In this document: positions 1-8,153 of the stretch, piece after piece | How positions within the stretch are numbered: position 1 is the first letter of the stretch | Layout: the number at the start of each line of letters is the position of its first letter | DNA from: Planomonospora sp. ID82291 | GTDB lineage: Bacteria > Actinomycetota > Actinomycetes > Streptosporangiales > Streptosporangiaceae | Reading direction: 5' to 3' | DNA length: 64,000 nt | Assembly (NCBI RefSeq): GCF_015711645.1 | Contig: NZ_JABTEX010000001.1 | Span: 2,046,001-2,110,000, forward strand | Program-made: the position numbers and the translations under genes | Notes under the pieces: model-generated | The model's database searches: none | Told to the model about the DNA's origin: nothing | Seen by the model: only the letters and a program-made list of their open reading frames with translations

Positions 1-566
1 TTGATGCGGCTGCCCGCGGTCTGCAGCGCGTAGACGGTCTGCGCCAGCGACTCGGGGATGAGGCCCTCGTCGTCCATCGCCAGGTGCACGACCTTCGCCT
101 GGTAGGCGGCGAAGGTGCCCAGCGCCCCCACGTAGGAGGGCCCCTCGGCGAGGATGACGTCGCCGGGGTCGATGAAGATGCGGGTGATGAGGTCGAGGGC
201 CTGCTGTGAGCCGACGGTCACCACGACGTCGTCGGCGTGCCCCTCGATCCCCTCCAGGCGCATGACGTCGCAGATCTGCTCGCGCAGGTGCGGGTCGCCC
301 TGGCCGGAGCCGTACTGGAGCGCGACCGGGCCGCGGCGGGCCACGAGGTCGGCGACGAGCTCTCCCACGACGTCCAGGGGGAGGGCGGTGACGTACGGCA
401 TGCCGCCGGCCAGCGAGACCACCTCGGGCCTCGACGCGACGGCGAAGAGAGCTCGGACCTCGGAGGCGACCATCCCGGTAGCCCGTGCGGCGTACCGGTC
501 GACGTAGGCATCGATGCGCGACCCGTGGGCCGCGACGGTCCGACCGTGATCCGAATCCTGGGGCAC
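1..566 (-). CDS. PLP-dependent aminotransferase, N-terminal part (cut by window edge)
   Basis: The first 188 codons of a fold-type I aminotransferase resembling LysN/2-aminoadipate transaminases. Visible family motifs are SLAGGMP (residues 51-57), YGSGQG (85-90), a TVGSQQALDL stretch and GPSYVGAL in the cofactor-binding half. The PLP lysine lies beyond the window edge. No N-terminal GntR winged-helix domain precedes the catalytic part, so this is a stand-alone enzyme rather than a MocR-type regulator. The GTG start is chosen because GAGGAGGTGGACC sits directly before it. In relatives an aminotransferase of this type lies between parB and the trx genes. Substrate cannot be told from sequence. 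Confidence 0.85.
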   Translation of the reverse strand, partial: MPQDSDHGRTVAAHGSRIDAYVDRYAARATGMVASEVRALFAVASRPEVVSLAGGMPYVTALPLDVVGELVADLVARRGPVALQYGSGQGDPHLREQICDVMRLEGIEGHADDVVVTVGSQQALDLITRIFIDPGDVILAEGPSYVGALGTFAAYQAKVVHLAMDDEGLIPESLAQTVYALQTAGSRI

Positions 567-779
567 GGTCCACCTCCTCGTCGTAGGGGAGCACAACGTG
601 CTCAAGTTAGATAAACCAGGGTACGTCAGCGGTCCCTGTACCCCCCGTGGGGGATCGGAGCCCTGAAACGATGACCTCCGCTGGGCTACGATGCCAGCTG
701 GGGAAGCGGTTTTCGCGGGTTTTCCCACCGTGGCCAGGAAGGCCTGGGCACTCGTCTCGCACGCGATTGGGGCCAACAG

Positions 780-1400
780 GTGTCGCGTCGGTTGGTGAAC
801 GTCACTCTCGACAACCTCGACGACCTGCCGCGCCGCTGCCGCCGGTGCATCTTCTGGGAGCTCGATCCGGTCAGCGGAGACCGGGCCCTGGAGGCCGGCG
901 ACCCGGGGCTGGAGAAGGAGGCGTGGATCTCCTCCACCCTGCTGGAGTGGGGCGGCTGCGGGAAGATCGCCTATGTGGACGGCGCCGCGGCCGGCTTCGT
1001 GCTCTACGCGCCCCCGCTCTACGTGCCGCGCTCGGCGGCCTTCCCCACCTCGCCGGTCAGCGCCGACGCCGTGCTGCTCATGACCGCGCACATCGTCCCG
1101 GAGTTCTCCGGCGGCGGTCTGGGCCGGATGCTGGTCCAGGGCGTGGCCAAGGACCTGACCCGGCGCGGGGTGCGGGCGATCGAGGCGTTCGGGGACCTGA
1201 AGTGGGAGCAGCCGGGGGCGTGCGTCATGCCCGCCGACTACCTGCTGGCGGTCGGCTTCAAGACGGTCCGGCCGCACCTGCGCTTCCCCCGGCTCCGCCT
1301 GGAGCTCAAGACCGCCGTCTCGTGGCGCGAGGACGTCGAGGTGGCACTGGAGCGGCTCCTGGGGTCGATGAGCCCGGAGCGGGCCCTGCGGCCCGTCTGA
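780..1400 (+). CDS. GNAT family N-acetyltransferase
   Basis: A 206-residue acetyl-CoA-dependent N-acetyltransferase. Motif A of the GNAT fold is visible: a beta strand (VLLMTAHIVPEF) followed by the pyrophosphate-binding loop GGGLGRML at about residues 111-118. The substrate is unknown. The N-terminal CRRCIFWELDP segment with paired cysteines is typical of the actinobacterial version found beside trxA. GTG start at 780; the ribosome site before it is weak (TTGGGGCC), so the start is moderately certain. The gene converges with trxA and shares a hairpin terminator with it. Confidence 0.85.
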   Translation: MSRRLVNVTLDNLDDLPRRCRRCIFWELDPVSGDRALEAGDPGLEKEAWISSTLLEWGGCGKIAYVDGAAAGFVLYAPPLYVPRSAAFPTSPVSADAVLLMTAHIVPEFSGGGLGRMLVQGVAKDLTRRGVRAIEAFGDLKWEQPGACVMPADYLLAVGFKTVRPHLRFPRLRLELKTAVSWREDVEVALERLLGSMSPERALRPV

Positions 1401-1459
1401 GATGAGCTGAACCCCCGCCCGGAAGGCCCGGAGATCCGACGCGGCGCCTCCGGACGCGC

Positions 1460-1488
1460 GAGAGCCCCCTCGGGGGGAGGGGGCTCTC
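1460..1488. terminator. bidirectional intrinsic terminator between GNAT gene and trxA
   Basis: Perfect inverted repeat with 12-bp arms (GAGAGCCCCCTC and its complement) around a 5-base loop, placed between the convergent stop codons. It can serve both genes; there is no long U tract, as is usual in high-GC actinobacteria. Confidence 0.8.
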
Positions 1489-1586
1489 ACTTGGGTGGGT
1501 GTGCCGCTCGGAAGCGGGTGGTACGGCCCGGCGTCGCCGTGGGGAGCGACCGGCCGCAGGGGGCGTTCCAGGGGTCCGGAGGCCGC

Positions 1587-1910
1587 CTAGATGATGCCCT
1601 CGAGCTCGCGGAGCAGCATGGCCTTCGGCTTGGCGCCGATGATCTGCTTCACGACCTCTCCGTTCTTATAGACGTTCATCGTCGGGATCTGGAGTACGCC
1701 GTACTTCTGGGCGATCGCCTGATTCTCGTCGACGTTGAGCTTGACGATGGTCAGCTTCTCGCCCTGCTCTCCGGCGATCTCCTCCAGGATCGGCGCGACC
1801 TGGCGGCACGGGCCGCACCACTCGGCCCAGAAGTCGACGAGGACGGGCTTGTCGCTCTTGAGCACGTCGGCCTCGAAGCTGGCCTCGGTCACGTTCTTGA
1901 TGGCGCCCAC
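1587..1910 (-). CDS. trxA: thioredoxin
   Basis: A 107-residue cytosolic thioredoxin, the usual family length. The redox-active WCGPC motif is at residues 31-35, preceded by the VLVDFWAE strand, and the cis-proline loop QIPTM is near residue 76. It reduces protein disulfides and is recharged by the reductase encoded just upstream (trxB, 82 bp away, same strand). The two genes form a trxB-trxA operon that reads from a sigma-R-type promoter upstream of trxB. Confidence 0.97.
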   Translation of the reverse strand: MGAIKNVTEASFEADVLKSDKPVLVDFWAEWCGPCRQVAPILEEIAGEQGEKLTIVKLNVDENQAIAQKYGVLQIPTMNVYKNGEVVKQIIGAKPKAMLLRELEGII

Positions 1911-1992
1911 TGTTTGCTCCCTGATGGTCCGGGTCTTGCGTCCCTGCCGACCGGCAGCCGACCGGCTGTCGGTTCGCTGTCGGTTCTGGTGG

Positions 1993-2925
1993 TCACTGCT
2001 CGCCGTGCTCGGCCAGCCAGCGCTCGGCGTCCAGCGACGCGGCGCAGCCGGTGCCCGCGGCGGTGATCGCCTGGCGGTAGGTGTGGTCGACCACGTCGCC
2101 GGCGGCGAAGACGCCGTCGAGGTTGGTGCGGGTCGAGGGGGAGTCGACCTTGACGTAGCCCTCGTCGTCGAGGTCCACCTGGCCCTTGACCAGCTCGGTG
2201 CGCGGGTCGTGGCCGATCGCGACGAACAGGCCGGTGACGGCGAGTTCGCTCTCCTCGCCGGTCTTGAGGTTGCGCAGCCGTACGCCGGAGACCTTCTCCT
2301 CGCCGAGGACGTCGACGACCTCGCTGTCCCAGACGAAACGGATCTTGTCGTTGGCGAACGCGCGCTCCTGCATGATCTTGCTGGCGCGCAGCTCGTTCCG
2401 GCGGTGCACGACGGTCACCGAGGCGGCGAACCGGGTGAGGAAGGTGGCCTCCTCCATGGCGGTGTCGCCACCGCCGACGACCACGATGTCCTGGCCGCGG
2501 AAGAAGAAGCCGTCGCAGGTGGCGCACCAGGAGACGCCCCGGCCGGAGAGCCGCTTCTCGTTGGGCACGCCCAGCTCGCGGTAGCCCGAGCCGGTGGCCA
2601 GGATGACGGTCTTGGCGTGGAAGGTGCCGGTGGCGGTCTTGACGACCTTGGGGGTGACGGTCAGATCGACCTCGACCACGTCGTCCGCGACGAGCTCGGC
2701 GCCGAACCGCTCGGCCTGCTTGCGCAGGCCGTCCATCAGGTCGGGGCCCATGATGCCGTCGGGGAACCCGGGGAAGTTCTCCACCTCGGTGGTGTTCATC
2801 AGCGCGCCGCCCGCGGTGACCGACCCCTCGAACACCAGGGGGTTGAGGTCGGCGCGTGCGGAGTACACCGCCGATGTGTAACCGGCGGGACCCGATCCGA
2901 TGATGATCACATTGCGGACGTCCAT
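1993..2925 (-). CDS. trxB: thioredoxin-disulfide reductase
   Basis: A 310-residue low-molecular-weight thioredoxin reductase: FAD-binding GSGPAG near residues 10-15, redox-active CATC at 134-137, and NADPH-binding GGGDTA at about 151-156. It transfers electrons from NADPH to TrxA. The ATG before [11 protein letters not shown] is chosen: homologues start here and GGGAGAGG lies upstream. A longer reading from TTG at 2967 would begin inside the -10 element of the sigma-R promoter, so it is rejected; GTG at 2928 is also possible. First gene of the trxBA operon. Confidence 0.93.
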   Translation of the reverse strand: MDVRNVIIIGSGPAGYTSAVYSARADLNPLVFEGSVTAGGALMNTTEVENFPGFPDGIMGPDLMDGLRKQAERFGAELVADDVVEVDLTVTPKVVKTATGTFHAKTVILATGSGYRELGVPNEKRLSGRGVSWCATCDGFFFRGQDIVVVGGGDTAMEEATFLTRFAASVTVVHRRNELRASKIMQERAFANDKIRFVWDSEVVDVLGEEKVSGVRLRNLKTGEESELAVTGLFVAIGHDPRTELVKGQVDLDDEGYVKVDSPSTRTNLDGVFAAGDVVDHTYRQAITAAGTGCAASLDAERWLAEHGEQ

Positions 2926-2965
2926 CACGCGTTGCGCCTCTCCCTCTGCTGTTGCCAGTCGCGTC

Positions 2966-2991
2966 AACAGATCCTAGGCGTCGATGATTCC
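2966..2991 (-). promoter_or_regulatory. sigma-R (thiol-oxidative-stress) type promoter for trxBA
   Basis: On the minus strand GGGAAT is followed by exactly 18 bases and then GTT, matching the SigR consensus GGAAT-N18-GTT known for Streptomyces trxBA. It lies about 40 bp before the chosen trxB start. The pattern is seen in the sequence; control by SigR is inferred from the family. No sigR/rsrA genes are in this window. Confidence 0.8.
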
Positions 2992-3001
2992 CCGTGACGC
3001 C

Positions 3002-3035
3002 GGAGCCCGGCACGGACGGGTCCGTGCCGGGCTCC
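3002..3035 (-). terminator. terminator after the anti-sigma factor gene
   Basis: Perfect 15-bp inverted repeat (arms GGAGCCCGGCACGGA and complement, loop CGGG) 19 bp past the anti-sigma stop and before the trxBA promoter. It insulates the trx operon from sigM transcription. Confidence 0.8.
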
Positions 3036-3053
3036 TGAACGGTCCGGGCGGGG

Positions 3054-3971
3054 CTACCGCCAGTTCGCGAGCGCGGGCTTGCGCACGGTCTCGCAGGACG
3101 GGCCGACCACGTGCACCCGCACGCGGTTCCTGGGCTGGTCGTGCCAGAACAGGATGATGTTGGCCTCCTGCCCGTTGTAGAAGCCCCGGTCGACGGCGAA
3201 CGGCTGCTTGCCGACCTTCGCGGAGACCTGCCGCACGCAGCGGGTCAGCTCGGAGGTGTCCGCGGTGCCCAGGACGGGCGCCGGGCTGATGTACTCCATC
3301 AGCGAGCCGCGGAGCTCCTTGTCGGTGTAGTTCCAGTTGCTGTCGGTCAGCTGGTACTTCGGAGCCACGGTCGGCAGGGGCTGCGCGATCAGCGGCTGCT
3401 GCTCCGGCCCGGCCGCCGAGAGCATGCCGGTCGCCATCACGGTCGCTCCGGCGACCGCCGCCGCCACGCCCGCCACCGCGGCGACCGACGCCCAGCGGCG
3501 CCGTCCGGCGGTCCTGCGCCGCCGGGCCGGGGTCACCGGGATGACGGTGCCGTCGTCGCCGACGACCCCCAGCACCGGCACCGGCACCGGCTCGGGCTGG
3601 ATCTCACGCTCGGGCTCCGGCTCCGGTGCGGTGAGCGCGGGCTCCGGCGCCGGGGGAGGTGCGGCCTCCCAGGGCGCGTCGCGCATCATGTCGTCCCAGG
3701 CCGGTGCCTCCACCAGCCCGATTCCACCTCCACGGAAGTTCTCGGCCTCGGCGGCCAGCGCCCGGTCGATGCGGAGCGCGACCCCCATCGGCATCGCCGG
3801 GGTGGGCGTCGCCGCCAGAAGCTCACGGACCGCTGCGAGGTCGGCGAGGCTCTCACCACAGGGATCGCAGATCGCGAGATGCTCGCGGACCCGCATGGCC
3901 GTGGCGGCGTCGAGGAGGCCCTCGGCCAGTTCGGCCAGGACCTCCAGGTCGTAGTGCGTATCACCCGTCAC
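3054..3971 (-). CDS. zinc-binding anti-sigma factor with one transmembrane segment
   Basis: A 305-residue protein. The N-terminal anti-sigma (ZAS) domain carries HxxxCxxC (H31, C35, C38). It is followed by a Pro/Glu-rich linker, a basic patch, one transmembrane helix at about residues 165-188 (AAVAGVAAAVAGATVMATGML) and an extracytoplasmic domain of about 110 residues. It should hold the neighbouring SigM inactive at the membrane. The GTG start at 3971 follows GGGAGCAGAACTTC and overlaps the sigM 3' end by 11 bp, which implies translational coupling. A longer reading to 4061 lacks support. Confidence 0.88.
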   Translation of the reverse strand: MTGDTHYDLEVLAELAEGLLDAATAMRVREHLAICDPCGESLADLAAVRELLAATPTPAMPMGVALRIDRALAAEAENFRGGGIGLVEAPAWDDMMRDAPWEAAPPPAPEPALTAPEPEPEREIQPEPVPVPVLGVVGDDGTVIPVTPARRRRTAGRRRWASVAAVAGVAAAVAGATVMATGMLSAAGPEQQPLIAQPLPTVAPKYQLTDSNWNYTDKELRGSLMEYISPAPVLGTADTSELTRCVRQVSAKVGKQPFAVDRGFYNGQEANIILFWHDQPRNRVRVHVVGPSCETVRKPALANWR

Positions 3972-4608
3972 GAAGTTCTGCTCCCTTCGCCGATGAGACG
4001 CGAGACAGGTCGGATCGGTTCCGCAGATGCGAAAGAATGGGGACAAGTTTCGCGCGACCACGTGCGCACCGGCTCTTCACGGTACCGCTCGGCACCTGCA
4101 GGACCTGGGCCGCGTCCTCGACCGAGTAGCCCATCATGTCGACGAGCACCAGGGCCGCCCGCTGGTCGGCGGGGAGCAGCTTGAGCGCCGACGAGACCTC
4201 CATGGAGACCTCGCGCTCGGCCGTCCGGTCGGGCACCGGGCTCTCGCGCTCGGCGGCCTCGATCAGCTCGTCGTCGGCGACGGGCCGGACGGACTTGCGG
4301 CGCATGCGGTCCAGGCAGGCGTTCACCACGATGCGGTGCAGCCACGTGGTGACGGCCGCCTCGCCGCGGAAGCTGCCCGCCTTGCGGTAGGCGGAGACGA
4401 ACGCGTCCTGCACGGCGTCGGCCGCCTCGTCGGGATCGCCCAGCGTGCGCAGGGCGACCGCCCACATGCGGTCGCGGTGGCGCTTGACCAGCTCACTGAA
4501 AGCGTGCGGATCCCCGGCGATGTGCCGGGTCAGCAGATCGGCGTCGGACGTGGCCGCCCGCGCCTCCTGCTGATCCGCCATCGGCGGGGTATCGGGTGGG
4601 GAATTCAC
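3961..4608 (-). CDS. sigM: ECF RNA polymerase sigma factor SigM-like
   Basis: A 215-residue group IV (ECF) sigma factor. Region 2 (residues about 36-110) contains the FSELVKRHRDRMWAVALRTLGDPDEAADAVQDAF core and the TWLHRIVVNACLDRMRR segment. Region 4 (about 140-195) has LLPADQRAALVLVDMMGYSVEDAAQVL with GTVKSRCARGRAKL. The location upstream of the trx genes and beside murJ matches Streptomyces/Mycobacterium SigM. GTG start with AGGA eight bases upstream. It is co-transcribed with its anti-sigma factor, whose start overlaps its end. Confidence 0.92.
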   Translation of the reverse strand: MNSPPDTPPMADQQEARAATSDADLLTRHIAGDPHAFSELVKRHRDRMWAVALRTLGDPDEAADAVQDAFVSAYRKAGSFRGEAAVTTWLHRIVVNACLDRMRRKSVRPVADDELIEAAERESPVPDRTAEREVSMEVSSALKLLPADQRAALVLVDMMGYSVEDAAQVLQVPSGTVKSRCARGRAKLVPILSHLRNRSDLSRVSSAKGAELRDG

Positions 4609-4742
4609 AAGGAAAGTCCTGCTATGCCGATCCGGGAGAACACCTCTACGGAGTAGATGGTGCCACGAAATCTCTCATGATCGGCAAGAAGAGCGGTAAA
4701 ACAGATCAAATCGCACCGCTTTCGCCTCGCCGCATCCACCGG

Positions 4743-6275
4743 TCACTTGACCGCGCGGACCTCCACCTCGTTCACCTGCGCGCGGAACCCCCCCTGGTAG
4801 TTGGGCACCTTGGTGAACCAGAGCACGACGTACCGGCCCGGCTTCGGGGACTTGACGGTGAACGTCTCCTTGCCTCCGAGATCGGATGCCTTGTCCACCA
4901 CGCTGAGGTCCTTCAGACTCCTGGAGTCCCCCACCCGCAGCTCCACCGTGCCGCCCGAGACGGGCCCGAAGTCGGCGGTGACCTCCTTGACCGGCACGCT
5001 CTCCTTCAGGTCGAGCAGGATGCCGACGCCCTCCTTCAGCCGGCCGAAGTCGGAGGAGTTGTAGGTGTGCGAGTGCCAGTCGGTGGAGGGCTTGCCGTCG
5101 ACCGCGTCGCGGAGGCGCTGGTTCTGCTCCGCGCCGTCGCCCATGGGGTCGAAGAGCTCGACCGCGGGGGACTTCACCTCGCGGGTGGAGACGGTCCCCG
5201 CCGTGGGCGTGGGCGAGGAGCCGCCGCCGGCCTGCGGGGCGTCGCCCGCCTTGCCGATGCTCCGGCCGAGCGTCCAGGCGCCCAGGCCGACCGCGGCCAT
5301 GACCAGCAGGACGACCACCCCCACGGCCACCTTGCCGAGCGCCCCGCCGCCTCCGGAGGGGGGCGGCTGGTGGACCGGCCGGTACGGCGGAGGCGGGACG
5401 TGGCGCTGCGGGGGCGCGGCGGTGTCCAGACCCTCGGAGCGGGAGACCTCCACCGGGGGGGCTGGCGGCGGCGTGGGCATGGGCATGGGGGCGGGCCGCG
5501 GCACCGAGCTGAGCGCCTCGGCGACCTCCGCGGGGCTCGTCAACGGGATCTGGCCGCGCTTGCTCTCCGGCAGCAGCGCCCGGCAGACGATGGTGTCGAG
5601 GTAGCCGGGCACGCCGGCGGTGACCTGGCGCGGCGTGCAGTAGTTCCCGTTGTCCGTCGGGGCGACGGGCAGCCCGCCGGGGGCGTCCTCGCCCGGCCAG
5701 TGGCCGGTCAGCCCGGCGTACAGCAGGCGGCCGAGGCCCTCGGCGTCACCGCGGGCGGCGTCCTCGACCCGCATGTTGTCGTGCACCACGTCGGCGAGGA
5801 CCGCGTCGACCCCGAGACCGAGCAGCTTGACCGTGCCGCCCGCCGTCCACACCAGGTGCTCGGGGGTCAGGCAGAGGTGGGGGACCCCGGCCTCGTGGGC
5901 GTGGGCCAGCGCCTCGGCGACCTCCGCGACCAGCGCGGCGGCGCGCTCGGGCTCCATCGGCCCGGCGGCGACGAGGTCGGCGAGGTTCTCCCCCGTCACC
6001 CACTCGCTGACGACGTAGGAGCAGCCGTCGTCCTCGGTGGCGTCGAAGACCTGGGTCAGCCGCGGGTCGGTGAGGCGGCTGGCCGTGCGGGCGGCCGAGA
6101 TGACCTCGTTGAGGCGCGGGAAGTCGGGATCGAAGGTGTGGACGGCGACGGGCCGGGCGAGCACCTCGTCGATCGCCTTCCAGAGCGTGGCCCCGTTGGA
6201 CTCCTGGACGCGGTCTTCGAGCCGGAACCGTTCGGCCAGCTTCGTGCCGGGCTCGATCGCCGAGGAGGTGCTCAT
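4743..6275 (-). CDS. MurJ-associated membrane pseudokinase with C-terminal carbohydrate-binding-like domain
   Basis: A 510-residue protein. Residues about 15-270 are kinase-fold but lack catalytic residues: VAVK is VAVH (H46), the HRD-loop equivalent reads HLCLTPEHL (133-141) without Asp or Lys, and DFG reads GLG. A Pro-rich linker, one transmembrane helix (about 315-337) and an extracellular discoidin/F5-8C-like domain (about 385-510; STDWHSHTYNSSDFGRL) follow. In mycobacteria the same pseudokinase and sugar-binding modules are fused to MurJ/MviN, where the pseudokinase recruits the FHA protein FhaA; here they are a separate gene directly downstream of murJ. A role in tuning lipid II export is inferred. 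Confidence 0.85.
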   Translation of the reverse strand: MSTSSAIEPGTKLAERFRLEDRVQESNGATLWKAIDEVLARPVAVHTFDPDFPRLNEVISAARTASRLTDPRLTQVFDATEDDGCSYVVSEWVTGENLADLVAAGPMEPERAAALVAEVAEALAHAHEAGVPHLCLTPEHLVWTAGGTVKLLGLGVDAVLADVVHDNMRVEDAARGDAEGLGRLLYAGLTGHWPGEDAPGGLPVAPTDNGNYCTPRQVTAGVPGYLDTIVCRALLPESKRGQIPLTSPAEVAEALSSVPRPAPMPMPTPPPAPPVEVSRSEGLDTAAPPQRHVPPPPYRPVHQPPPSGGGGALGKVAVGVVVLLVMAAVGLGAWTLGRSIGKAGDAPQAGGGSSPTPTAGTVSTREVKSPAVELFDPMGDGAEQNQRLRDAVDGKPSTDWHSHTYNSSDFGRLKEGVGILLDLKESVPVKEVTADFGPVSGGTVELRVGDSRSLKDLSVVDKASDLGGKETFTVKSPKPGRYVVLWFTKVPNYQGGFRAQVNEVEVRAVK

Positions 6276-6469
6276 GAACTCTCCGAAACTGGGAACGCGT
6301 CAGCGTCGCGCCCTGCGGGCACGTCAGGCCTCATCACACGATGCCGGGTGGATCCGCCCACGCCCTCCTGCTTCCACTCACCGCGCGTCGTCACACGCGT
6401 CGCACCATGGTAGTGCCGCACCGTTCCACCCGTGTTCTCCCTACCGGACGGGCGGGGAAAACATCGGAG

Positions 6470-8077
6470 TCACCGGTGTCCTCGCCGTGTGACCATTCCA
6501 ACGATCGAACGCACCTCGGGGATGCGCATGCGGTGCGCGACGACCAGGTAGAGCGCCATACCGGCCCCGCCGCCCGCCACGAGCATGACGGCCGAGCTGA
6601 GCGGGGTCAGGTCGGCCAGTTCGCGGGTGAGCCAGAGCACCCCGAGAGCCGCCAGCGTACCCGGAAGGGCGGCGGTGTACATCCGGGAGAGCCCGGAGGC
6701 CACCGCGCGCCCGTTCAGCCCCTGGGCGCGGCGTGCGGCGAGCACCCAGGCGACCACGGTGCCCGTCGCATAGGCGGCGGTGAGCGCGCAGGCCAGTCCC
6801 ATCACCACGTAGCGCGGCGGCAGGACGGCGGCGGCCAGGAGGCTGAGACCGATGCTCACCGCGGTGTTGCCCGCCCCGATGAAGACCGGGGTGCGGGTGT
6901 CGCCGAAGGCGTAGAAGACCCGCAGCAGGAGCTGGAAGAGCGAGAACGGGAGCAGTGCCAGGCCGAAGACCTGGAGCACGTTGCCGATGTAGACGGCGTT
7001 GTCCAGGCTGTTGTTGCCCCAGGAGTAGATCAGCACGGTGACCGCCGGGCCCAGCACCATCAGCAGCAGCCCGGCCGGGACCAGCAGGACCGCGACGAGC
7101 CGCACGCCGGAGGCGAACTCGTCGCGGACCGTGCCGAGGTCGCCCTCGGCGACCGACCGGCTCATCCGGGGCAGCATCGCGGTGATCACCGAGACGGCGA
7201 TGATCCCGTAGGGGAGCTGGAAGAGCTGGAACGCCTGGGCGTAGGCGGTGTTGCCCGCGCCCTCGACCTCCCCGCCCGCACCGGAGGCGATCATGGTGGT
7301 GACCCAGAAGCCGACCTGGGTGATGAGCACGTAGACGATGCCCCAGCCGGCGGTCCGGCCCATCTCGCCCAGGCCCACGCCGCGCAGGCCGAACCGGGGC
7401 CGGAAGCGGAAGCCGGCCCGGTGCAGCGCGACCATCAGCACCAGGCACTGGGCCACGATCCCGGCGGTGGTGCCGAGGCCGAGCAGGGCGAGGTCGGCGT
7501 CGCTCACCGCCTCCACGTCCGCGCCCGAGCGTCCCGCCGTCACCAGGTAGAGGACCAGGACGCCGATCATCACGACGTTGTTGAGCACCGGCGCCCACAT
7601 CGGCGCGGCGAAGCGGTCGCGGGTGTTGAGGACGGCCCCGGCGAGCGCCCCGACGCCGACGAAGGCGATCTGCGGCAGCACGTACCGGGCGAGCATGACC
7701 GCGACCTCGGTCTGCCGGGCGCTCCAGTCGTCGTCGGTGTACAGGCCGATCAGCGGCCGGGCGAGCAGCACCGCCGCCGCGGTGAGCACCACCAGCGCCA
7801 CCGTGCCGATCGTCATCAGCCGCTGCTCGTAGGACCGTCCGCCGTCGGGGTCGCTCTTCTGCCGCCGCACGATCGACGGGACCACGACGCTGCTCAGGAT
7901 CCCGCCGATGAGGAAGTCGAACAGGATGAACGGGATCGCGTTGGCGACGGTGTAGGCGTCGCCCATGTGCGCGCTGCCGAGCGCGGCCACGAGCACCGCG
8001 GCCTTGACGAAGCCGGTGACGCGGGAGACCATCGTGCCCGCGGCCATGATCGCGCTTGCACGCAGGACCCTGCTCAT
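6470..8077 (-). CDS. murJ: lipid II flippase MurJ
   Basis: A 535-residue polytopic membrane protein of the MurJ/MviN family (MOP superfamily), with about 14 predicted helices starting at SAIMAAGTMVSRVTGFVKA. The N-terminal MVSRVTGFVK motif and the central-cavity arginines are typical. It moves lipid II across the membrane for peptidoglycan synthesis. It sits between the DUF6049 gene (76 bp upstream) and the pseudokinase (194 bp downstream), all on one strand, a conserved actinobacterial cluster. Unlike mycobacterial MviN, there is no fused C-terminal kinase-like region. Confidence 0.95.
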   Translation of the reverse strand: MSRVLRASAIMAAGTMVSRVTGFVKAAVLVAALGSAHMGDAYTVANAIPFILFDFLIGGILSSVVVPSIVRRQKSDPDGGRSYEQRLMTIGTVALVVLTAAAVLLARPLIGLYTDDDWSARQTEVAVMLARYVLPQIAFVGVGALAGAVLNTRDRFAAPMWAPVLNNVVMIGVLVLYLVTAGRSGADVEAVSDADLALLGLGTTAGIVAQCLVLMVALHRAGFRFRPRFGLRGVGLGEMGRTAGWGIVYVLITQVGFWVTTMIASGAGGEVEGAGNTAYAQAFQLFQLPYGIIAVSVITAMLPRMSRSVAEGDLGTVRDEFASGVRLVAVLLVPAGLLLMVLGPAVTVLIYSWGNNSLDNAVYIGNVLQVFGLALLPFSLFQLLLRVFYAFGDTRTPVFIGAGNTAVSIGLSLLAAAVLPPRYVVMGLACALTAAYATGTVVAWVLAARRAQGLNGRAVASGLSRMYTAALPGTLAALGVLWLTRELADLTPLSSAVMLVAGGGAGMALYLVVAHRMRIPEVRSIVGMVTRRGHR

Positions 8078-8153
8078 GCTTCTTCCTCCGCTGGGTGGAC
8101 GCCTGCCGGGTGGGGGTGGGGGAGCCGGGACCTCGCCGGCCGGGATCCGGACG

